Below are positions 12,031 through 20,804 of a stretch of DNA of 64,000 nucleotides, one piece after another (positions within the stretch are counted from its first letter, which is position 1; each line of letters starts with the position of its first letter). Source of the stretch: Coriolopsis trogii (Eukaryota > Basidiomycota > Agaricomycetes > Polyporales > Polyporaceae). The notes under the pieces were generated by a model. The model was not told the origin of the DNA, ran no database searches, and saw only the letters and a program-made list of their open reading frames with translations. The stretch spans positions 1,550,001 through 1,614,000 of the forward strand of contig JAHYIO010000023.1 in the NCBI GenBank assembly GCA_020543525.1, read 5' to 3'. Made by a program: the position numbers and the translations under genes.

Positions 12031-13399
12031 GGTGTGTAGACGAATGTAGTTGTAGACGAGTGTTGACTGTGAGACGTATGGGCCGTGGGGGCGCGAAGGA
12101 GATCGTGGAACGAAGGAAAGAGAGAGTGCGAAGGGAGCAAGGTAGACTCTGGGTGCGTGCGGGGGCTGACATCGCGATCCAGGTTGGGGGATGTGACGGC
12201 CAGCCTCATTGTGAAGGGCGCACGCCAAACCAGTCCCGAACAGTACACACCACCCCCGCCTACGTCACGTTGCACCTCCGTACGCCCGCGGATGCGATGC
12301 TTCGGTTGGGGACAACTATTCGAGAGGGGGCCAAGGACGAGGAGAACATAAATGCGGTTGCATAGACATTCCGTAACTTCCGATGTGACCTGTATCTTGC
12401 CATAGCCCAGTACGTAGAGCATGACGGAAGGGAAGAATCCATTGCGCGAGCAACAGTGAACAATAACAGCCCAGAGTATCGGCTGTCAACAGGATCACTG
12501 AAGTTGCCGGAAGTCGACCGAGAACTCCAAGGATGCAAAAGACCTGTTCGCAAGCCTGCAAACGTTCCAGAATAAACAGGATGCATGTAGTGTCAAGAGG
12601 GCGACGGCGAGGAGCTCTAAGCTTCTACAACAGGACCGAGGACAACAGGACCTCGCCCAGCGACAGCCAATGGTGAGGAGTTTGGTGGGTCTGCAGGGTG
12701 TCAGCAAGGAGCAAGGAGTACAGGTGTGCAAATCGCAATCAGGACGGCGAGACCAATTCCTCATTCCCTTTTGGTTGTCTTCCTGATCCATTGTATCGTC
12801 ATGAATCTCACCGTCGCCCACCAGAGGAGCCGTATCCAGTGAACATCTCATGTGAGGCTTGCAGACATTTCCCGAAGCGGTCTTGTCCAGAAAACGAGAG
12901 GCAGTAGCCTCGTCCACTGGAATGTTCAGCTCTTCACAGTGGGATTGAAGTAGTTGCTGCGTTCGTCTTCACGACTACACCGTGTGCAATTCAAGGTCTG
13001 TAATTTCCTTCCGAGCGATGCCATGTAACGAGCGGATTGCACGTACATATGAATATGCGTCCATTAGGGACATTAGAGAACGGGGTACAGCGACGTGACT
13101 GGTTGAATGAGTGACCATGAAGTGAGGTTCGCGGTGCAGGCTGAGGCCTGAGGCGTGACTGGCTAACAGTGACACGGCGTTTGCGAGACGTTTGGACTCC
13201 GGATATCTCGGTCCGCACCCCGCACGTGGGGACGCCACAGCAACCGCCATATACTAATAGTAGCTCCTTTCATTCACTCATCCTCGTCCTGCTTGTATCG
13301 CCTCCGAGTCCACCTACTACCGAAGTCCCAATTCACATCAAGAGTTCCGATAGTCTCAGAAACAGAGCAACAGTACGACTACGGTGTATAAAGCCACCC
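12031..13399. other. Divergent intergenic region
   Basis: 1.37 kb between the starts of the unknown minus-strand gene and the MATH-BTB gene. It must contain both promoters. Small frames are scattered and not splice-linked. I see no RNA gene, repeat or mobile element. Confidence 0.45.
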
Positions 13400-15931
13400 A
13401 TGTCGGCACTATCCTCGAATGTGAAGTCGGTGAACCAAGGAGACGGATCCAATTCGGACGCTAAAGAGAGTACGACGATCCGTTTTGAATGGACCCTTCG
13501 CGGTCTCAAAAGCCTCTTCGAGAGTAGGTGAGTACTCGCTGGTCCTGTCTTATCAGTCAGTTCATGAGCCTCTAGCAAGGGAGAGGGGAAGTCCAAGGTC
13601 ACGAAGTCACCCAGATTTGGCGATGGTCGATGGCAGGTGAGCCTATCATGTAACAAGGCACAGGCGATGAATGAATTTGGTTCGAGTAGATATTGTTCTA
13701 CGCCAACTCCGGCACTGTCGGTACTGATGGACAAACATTCGTTAGTCTGTATCTCGCGTGCGAGGTCGGTACCTTTTCGCCTTGTCCTCGTCTCCTCTTA
13801 TGCCAAACCCTGACATATGCGCCTCAGCCCACCACTGCAGAGAAGGAACGGGCAGTGAACGGCAAGTGAGTGGCTTGACTTTCAGCGCGCTCCACGGGAT
13901 TGATGGATAATGCACCAGATGGTCCCGAGAGGGGCTGTTTAACTTCGTCTTCGAAATACGCAAGTAAGACTCGAACTACCATCTCAGTCTTGACAGTGAC
14001 TAAGGCTGTTATGCACAGCACCGCTAAGACGACACAGTATAACCTCAAAGAAGCCCACGACCATTCTTTCTACTATCCCGGGGTGAGGTCACCACTATTG
14101 GAGGCATACTACACAGACACTCACTGTTCCACAGGCTCAGAATTGGGGATGGGCTCAGTTTGCTCGCAGAGATACCGTCTATAATAGCAGACAACAAGAT
14201 GCATTCGTCATCATTTGCAGCATCACGTCTTCCCCTGCAAATCCTGCACCACTCCCTCCCATCCCTCATCATTCGGTCCCAAGAGACCTCTTGGATTCGA
14301 TGGGCGATCTCCTTGACGAGTATGTGTCGAAGTATTCGGGCTGGCATATCTCACTAATAGATCATCTGCGCACAAAGCCCCTTATACTCTGACGTCGAAT
14401 TCATTATACCGCAACGAGGTAAACCAATTCCAAAGAGGATATACGCCGCAAGGAAACTGCTGCGGAGGGTAGAGTACTTTGACGATAGTACGTCTTGACT
14501 GCACTCATGAATATTGAAAGCTGATGGCGTACATTGGCAGTGTTCAGCTCAGGATTCACGGAGTCTTCGACAAATATCGAAGCCGATGATGCAAACCCAG
14601 CAGACGATGCCAGCGTATCGGACGTATTTGCGCAACATTTCGATGACTCCGATCTTGAGGACGACGACGACTCCGTCATGCTCGACAATGACGGCGAAGA
14701 CGAAGATGCGGACCTCCAAGCGCAAGCTATGGATGAGAATCGACCCACAGAGTCGCACACAGCGTCGGCTGCTAGCAAACGAGTGTCGATCGACAGTGAC
14801 GAGAGCTGGGAGCATACGCATGAATCGAGTGGTCCAGATGATGGCGACAGACCGGACGAGGATGCACGCAACATTCGTCAAAAACTGTCTCATCCATCCA
14901 GTCCTCGAGGTCGAGAAGTGGGATTGGAGAGACAAGATAGCCAAGCGCAAGCGCCACCTTCTCGTGCTAGGGAGACAGCACCTTGCCGTGCTCACATAGA
15001 GGTCCCGGGTCCCCACAAAGTACGGGTCGTCGTGCGCGACTGTGCATACGCCACGTATCTCGCTGTGCTCTATTACGTGAGTATTCCTACTTGCAGACAC
15101 TGCGACATATCACTCACGATCTGGGCTAGATCTACACAGACACCATCATCTTCGCTCCGTTGTCCTCCTCATTCAATGCATCGGCGGCAACCACTCCAAG
15201 CACCCATGGCACATCCGTTGTCACAACCCCCGCAGCCCTGTCCGCCGAAAGCCAGCCCGGATTTATCTACTCCACCATGCGCGCGAACCAACCCGCGGAG
15301 GCTACTGTGTCGGTGTTTGGCACTGCCGGTCCCCGGACGCGCAAGGAATGGATGGCAGAGTGGGACCGGACCAACCCCAACCGGCCCAGGCCTCCATCGG
15401 CGAAGTCGGTCTACCGGCTAGCAGACAGTGAGCATCCACCATGAGGCTGAAGAGATTGTCGACTGACAGCGCGGAGCAGAATTGGGTTTGCAGGACCTCA
15501 AGGACCGCGCGTTCCAGCACATCATCAGGTCGCTCACCGTCCACAATATCGTACACGAGGCATTCTCCGCCTTCTCAGCCGCCTTCGAGGACGTACGCAA
15601 GGTGAGCGGTCGCCGCCATCGGTGATAGTGCAGCGCGCCGGCGACAGGACTGATGCATGTGGATCGCTGTAGGTGGAGGTCGCGTACATGTTCGAGCACT
15701 GGAGCGAGGTTCGAGGAGGTGCCATGCTTAGCATCGGACAGCAGCTCCGGTTGGGTCGGTTCCCTGGATTTGAAGATGGTATGTCATCTCCTCGTCTGAT
15801 ACGCCCCTTTATGTGTCATTCCGTGTGCGGACCGCCGTTGACCGTGGGTTTTGCGTATAGTATGGCCAGCGATCATTCAGAACCTTGTTGCCGAGGAGAA
15901 GAAGGCGGAGGGCGAGCCTTCACGCAATTGA
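13400..15931 (+). CDS. MATH-BTB domain protein (probable CUL3 adaptor)
   Basis: MATH-BTB proteins bind substrates through MATH and CUL3 through BTB to form ubiquitin ligases. Exons: 13400-13527, 13576-13636, 13690-13764, 13828-13865, 13919-13963, 14019-14082, 14135-14319, 14378-14487, 14541-15076, 15130-15427, 15480-15601, 15673-15778, 15861-15931; 612 residues. MATH spans roughly 12-165, seen in TIRFEWTLRGLKSLFES, LFNFVFEIR and NWGWAQFARRDTVY. BTB starts at DDPLYSDVEFIIPQ (about 199) and is interrupted by about 150 acidic, Ser-rich residues before its second half (CAYATYLAVLYYIYTDTIIF). A second loop rich in Ser/Thr/Ala follows, then a helical BACK-like end (SVYRLADKLGLQDLKDRAF). Two introns need care: 13765-13827 has a weak GTCGGT donor, and 14320-14377 uses an AAG acceptor. 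Confidence 0.9.
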
Positions 15932-16372
15932 TATTCGTACGCTTCTATCGTGCCTTGCCTCTGCTTTCACCGATGTATACTAGGTGTGTACATTACCGCT
16001 ATCGTTTCTGGAAGCTATTATTGTTGTACTATGGTATCTGGTCGGAAAGTTCTACTGCCACTGGACTGCGTGCTCGTATGTCACGGGCCTTCCGTGGGCC
16101 GGCGGCGCGGACGTTCGCGCGTGAAGCTGGCAAGCGTAATTGGCAAGAGGCAACCCTCTTCAGGGCCCGTTCTTACACATGAATCGCTCGGTAATGAAAC
16201 CACGAAGCCCAGGACTGCCACGCCAAGAATAGGCGGTGGGACGGACAAGGCTAACGGACGCGACTGATGATCTCTTCGCTGCCCGGCGGGCCGCGTCGAG
16301 GCGTGTAGATGGAAAATGGACGTGTGCATGTCAAAAGACATAGTGGTAACTGACAGCCATGTGGTGTATAAA
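15932..16372. other. Intergenic region between convergent genes
   Basis: 440 bp between the MATH-BTB stop and the favoured GRASP stop. 3' flanks only; nothing else recognised. Confidence 0.4.
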
Positions 16373-18308
16373 CTAATCGACGCTCGTGAGACTGCCCTGC
16401 GACGTCGCGTCGGTGTCGGTAGTCGTGTCCGTCACGTCCGTCGCGTCATCCAGGTCGTCATCACCGTCATGTCTGGGCCCCGTCCCGACAGCAGCTGCCC
16501 CTCCTGTGCCTACTCCCGCGCCGAAGGACGGGCGGGACGCGGACGGAATGCTTCCGACCCAAGAAGGTGTGCGAGGGCTCATGCTCCTGCCGAGACCTTG
16601 ACGCGTAAAAGAGCGTTGAGTGCGGTGCTCAGACGTTCAGGAGTGGCGCGATGAATCACCGTTCATGTATGTCGCCCCGAACGGACGGGTGGGCGTTGGG
16701 GTAGACGACCGCGGGCTTGTCGCGATGGTGTTGGAGATTGAGGAAGAGGAAGACCGCTGTGCGGGTGGGCGTGTCGGTGTGTGAGGCTGTGGTTGCGCCA
16801 CGATAGGGATGGGCGCCGCCACTTGGACGTGTTCTCGATCGTGGTTATGACCGCGGTGATCGTGCTCATGTGGATGGTGGTGATCGTTGTGACTGTGATC
16901 ATGTTGGTGATGCGTATGCGCACGACTGTGGTTATGGTCATGCTCGTCATCGTGACTATGGCCGTGGTCGTGGTCGTGTCCGTGACTGTGCACATGTTCA
17001 TGTTCATGATCGTGCCCATGGTCATGTTCATGTCCGTGAGAGTGGTTATGGGACACTTCAACGTCGGAGGGAGAGCTTGCGTCGTACCCATACGCTGGAG
17101 AGTGCTCGTGCTGGGCGCCGCCGGGCCGCCCGTGGTACGCAGAAGAAGTTTGATAGGCAGGATTGTGATCGTGCACATAGCTTTGCCCATACGACTGCAC
17201 CCGCTCCCACTCCTCCTGTTCCCACTGTAGTCGCTCCTCGAACTCTTCCGGAGTCTCGGCCGCACCAGGAAGGTCGGCTGGTACGAATAATTGTTGTTCC
17301 TCGAAATCTTCTTCATCTTCTTGTGCGAGTTCCGGGGGGATAGCACCTGGCTCGCGGTCCACAGGCACAGGGGGTATACGATGAAGCAGCCCGAACCTTG
17401 ATTGTATGTGAGACATCGTGGTAACACTTGGCTGAACGTAAGCTTGGAACGTACCCGAAGACGCATCCTAGCAGACCTTCACCGCCCCAGTGGCGATTAG
17501 GGATCAAGACGACTTCGCGAATTGTGCTATTGGGTTGTAGACAAACCTTGTTAGACAGGGTCGAGAGACAGCTGCACGCGTACAGAACACGTACTCGAAG
17601 TCGTAAGAATAGACGTATACGCGTAGTGGTTTCTCGATATGCTAGGAAAAGCATATCGTGAGGCGACACACATCCATGTGGAGAGAGCGGATATGAAAGC
17701 GACGTACTGCCTCCACAACTTCATAGAAGTCGCCCTCCGCGCTCAAGACACCGCCAGACCAGCCAATGATCCAGTCCCCATATGGCACGAGTCCTGCACT
17801 CTCAGCCGGACTGCCTTCGAGGACATCCAACACGTGCCACACGTTGTCCATGGCAAATTCTGGCTCGCATATGCGCATGCTGAGTCCCAAGAGAGAAGGC
17901 TTCCTTTCGCCGGAGGCATCGGGTTCTTTGGGGTCTGGTATGCTCGCTTGAGGGGACGACCAGTCGCGCGACGGCACGATAGGCACCACTACAGCCAAGA
18001 GGAGGGGTGTGAATGCGCCGCGCGCGCGAAACGAGAATAGGGACTCGTGCCGACGTACCGCGGGTGTCTTGGCTCTTGCTGTTCCAGACGAGGAGATCGA
18101 GGGTCCGTCCTTCGTGGCTCTCGACGAGCCGCTCTAGCTCCATGACATCGACTTTGTTGGTCGAGGCATGGGAGTCGCCCTTGTAGCCTACGACGAAGTC
18201 GAAAAAGGGCTCAATGTTTGTTTGTGACGCTGGTGAGGAAGGGGTGACGCGGAGAACGTGGAGTGCTCGCTGTGGTGTTTGTGCTGCTGTGGACTGCCCT
18301 GCACCCAT
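16373..18308 (-). CDS. GRH1: GRASP55/65-type Golgi stacking protein with histidine-rich tail
   Basis: GRASP proteins tether Golgi and ER-exit membranes and act in unconventional secretion (family knowledge). Exons: 18308-18059, 17988-17708, 17641-17591, 17546-17455, 17396-16660, 16596-16373; 544 residues in this model. It starts MGAGQS, an N-myristoylation-type MG start. Two PDZ-like units are visible: PFFDFVVGYKG with LLVWNSKSQDTR, then ILEGSPAESAGLVPYGDWIIG-type sequence (here VLEGSPAESAGL) with YVYSYDFEY, REVVLIPNRHWGGEG and FGFGLLHRIPP. The 17547-17590 intron is short (44 nt) and uses an AAG acceptor. The tail holds 35 His in residues 340-414. If the 63-nt last intron (16597-16659) is retained, the protein stops at 16637 with 477 residues. 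The spliced form continues in frame for 74 codons, starting LGRSMSPRTPSW. Confidence 0.9.
16829..17053 (-). repeat. Histidine-rich repeat segment inside GRASP tail
   Basis: Seventy-five codons (residues 340-414 of the GRASP model) contain 35 histidines, mostly alternating as HxHx with D, E, G, S or N between them (for example HGHDHEHEHVHSHGHDHDHG). In DNA this is a CAY-rich imperfect trinucleotide and hexanucleotide repeat, so length variation between strains is likely. Similar runs in zinc transporters and metallochaperones bind Zn, Ni or Cu; binding here is inference. Confidence 0.95.
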
Positions 18309-20804
18309 TATGCAAACAAGTCGCCAATTTTCCCAGTTTGTTCAGTCCCAAGACGAAGTCAAGATAGCAGATATCCCAGAGAGAGCGAAGAGACAAGCAG
18401 CACGGTGCGACAACGCGGCGCGCGTCTGTGGTCGAAGCAGTGGCAGTCGCTGAGGAGGCGTCTATCGCCTGCTGAGCTGTTCTAGTGTACTTCCAAATAA
18501 GGAAGGTGTCCAAGAACGCCGCGCACCGGATCTATTTCTCCCTTGCCCTCTGTGACCGCTTTATGGCCGCTGGCCAAGCGCAGTCTAATGAGGCGCAAAT
18601 ACTTTCACGCTCTTATAAACTTTTCTACTGCGTTCCTCCTCTGGCGAGAGGGTGTTACTCGAAGAGACACTGTATGTTGTCAAGGCAGGCTTGAGTGCGC
18701 TGATTTCGCCGCAAGTATGTCCGAGAAATATTCTGTGTACCCATCATAGAGGACCCGTGAGTCGGACGAGTCTCGTATATCGAGCGCGACCCCATTTTCT
18801 TTCCCATCGCCGAGGAGATCTTGCCGCGATGTCCGCATCGAGATGCGTCCTGCGAATTTACCGATCGAGACATCGATTGCCCATCTCTGGGGTGCTGCCG
18901 CAAGCTTGAGAACATAATGCACCCACGGACGGGCCCGAGTTCCCCATCCAATACGATCATGAAGAGACCCGAATGCTTTGCTTGCCTAGATAGTCCTAGC
19001 GCCATCTATTCACTTCTGAGCGCTCAAAAGGTACCATTCAATCGGGAAGTAGCGTAGGTGTATAAGGTTTTGAGCCCACAAACCACCACCAAAAACAGCG
19101 GGTACACAAGACATGGGGTGCTGTCGGCAGAAAAAGTTCAATCGTTGGCTCAAGAGTACAACTGACTAGGAGATGTCAGAACGTGAGTGCTCACTACGTA
19201 TGTCTGCGACTTTGCTCTTGCACGGCAGAAGTTCTTCCGCCATCTTCCCGAGCATCATCCGCAACTGGCGGATTGCCGACAGTCAGAAGCGTCAGCAGGC
19301 ATAGGTGTCCAGGTCAGGGGAACATTCGACCAGCGGGGCCGCGAGTCAAAAGAAAGGTACCAGAAGCCGCGGGTTCTCTCCTGCGCGAAGGTAGAGAAGA
19401 TAGTCTTAGCCCCATGCGCCGAAGTCTCGTATCGGCGTCGAAGGGGAGCTCCATGCGAGTGAGCGCGAGAACGATGTTCAGGGTCTTGAAGTCTGAGCGT
19501 AAGGACTCAAGAGAGAGCGAGAGTATGTCCGATCAACGCGGCTTCTGAAGGCCTGAGTTCTAAGTTCAGAGGTCTTCGTAGAGACGTGAAGCAACCAACA
19601 CTCGGCTGGACATGCGTTCCCAGGTATGAACCCTACTATTCACAGGAGTTGTCGGGGATGCGCTCCCGAGCAGATACTGTACATAACCTGGATTGAATGC
19701 CGAAGCAGGGTCGATAAACTGACTTGGTCGGGAGCTTTAGAAGGCAGGAAACTGACCAATAGGGAGTCAGGGACGCTGATGACCTCATGTTTATCCGATA
19801 ATACGTGAGGGGGTGGTTGCGCGACATATGATTCGTGGAGGCGAACAAGTTCGTTCGCTCGCGTAGAGATACTACTGCCTCCGTGATGATGCCCGGAGGG
19901 GTTGGGCTGATGACCCGACTGTCGGGGGGGGAGTGCATGAGCGCAGGAAATACATGAACAACCGACAAGGAATCTGACCACCTGAGATCAAAACCTCGGC
20001 GGAAGGCTTGGGTTCGAAAGGAGGATACAGGCGTGATGTCGCAATAGTATCATACATGGGCTTGGAAGGGTCGTCTGGGTGTGCACTGGGATGCCCTCTA
20101 CATGACAATGTCGAGGCGCTCAAAAGTGCGGGAAAACAGGGTTGACAGAGGCGTGACATGATGTTTGTCGTCTGTTGTTTGAACGAGGACAAGAATGGTG
20201 AGCAGCAGTCGACGACGCAGACCAAGTACTCAACTCTTCACTAAGTAGATAGACAACGGCTCTGCTCGCTGATTTGCTCGTGGATGTTTCAGATGGATAT
20301 CTTTCAAAAAGCCGTGTAGCGATGATGAAGGGAAAACACTTATACTGAACATATACACTCTCAGTATTCACGGCGCCGGAAGTTACTAGCCTCAAGACAG
20401 CGTCACGGTCACTGACAGGACTCGGATTCGCCGAGTATCTTTGACTTGGTAAGGGGTCTCCTCTGCCATTCCGAAAATCATCTTCTGTTGATGTTGACCC
20501 AGAAAAGACCTTGGAGTGCGTTTATGTGAAAGGAGATTCTGCTGAGCTCACAGTGGAAAGTTGAAACCATGCCCGAGTCGCAGTGGGAGCGGTGTGCACC
20601 GTTAAGCGCCGATAAAACGTGACTGGACGTGTTTTGCTGACGTCGAGCGCTTGTTTGGAGACTGCACACTCGCTGTCGCTCGTGCGCAAAACTTTCGACA
20701 TTGACCAGATCCCACTCTCCTCTTGCCGTCAATCTGGTACTTCGATCACAGGGCTGAAAATTTGCGGAGTAGAAGGTGCGGTATGAGGTGCGTCACAGCA
20801 ACTT
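18309..20804. other. 2.5-kb gene-poor divergent region
   Basis: Lies between the divergent GRASP and PPR-like genes. No frame above about 120 codons and no splice-linked set of frames resembling a known family. No tRNA-like A and B boxes with proper spacing, and no terminal repeats were noticed. It could hold long promoters, a noncoding RNA or an eroded gene; the sequence alone does not decide. Confidence 0.4.

Noticed and set aside
16781..17230. A plus-strand frame of 149 codons, very rich in Val and Met, that looks like a membrane protein
   Set aside because: It is the reverse complement of the His-rich GRASP segment: CAY codons read as RTG (Val/Met) on the other strand. The hydrophobic look is an artefact.
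20000..20040. A GGTTCGAA-like B-box suggesting a tRNA
   Set aside because: No matching A box, acceptor stem or cloverleaf could be drawn around it.
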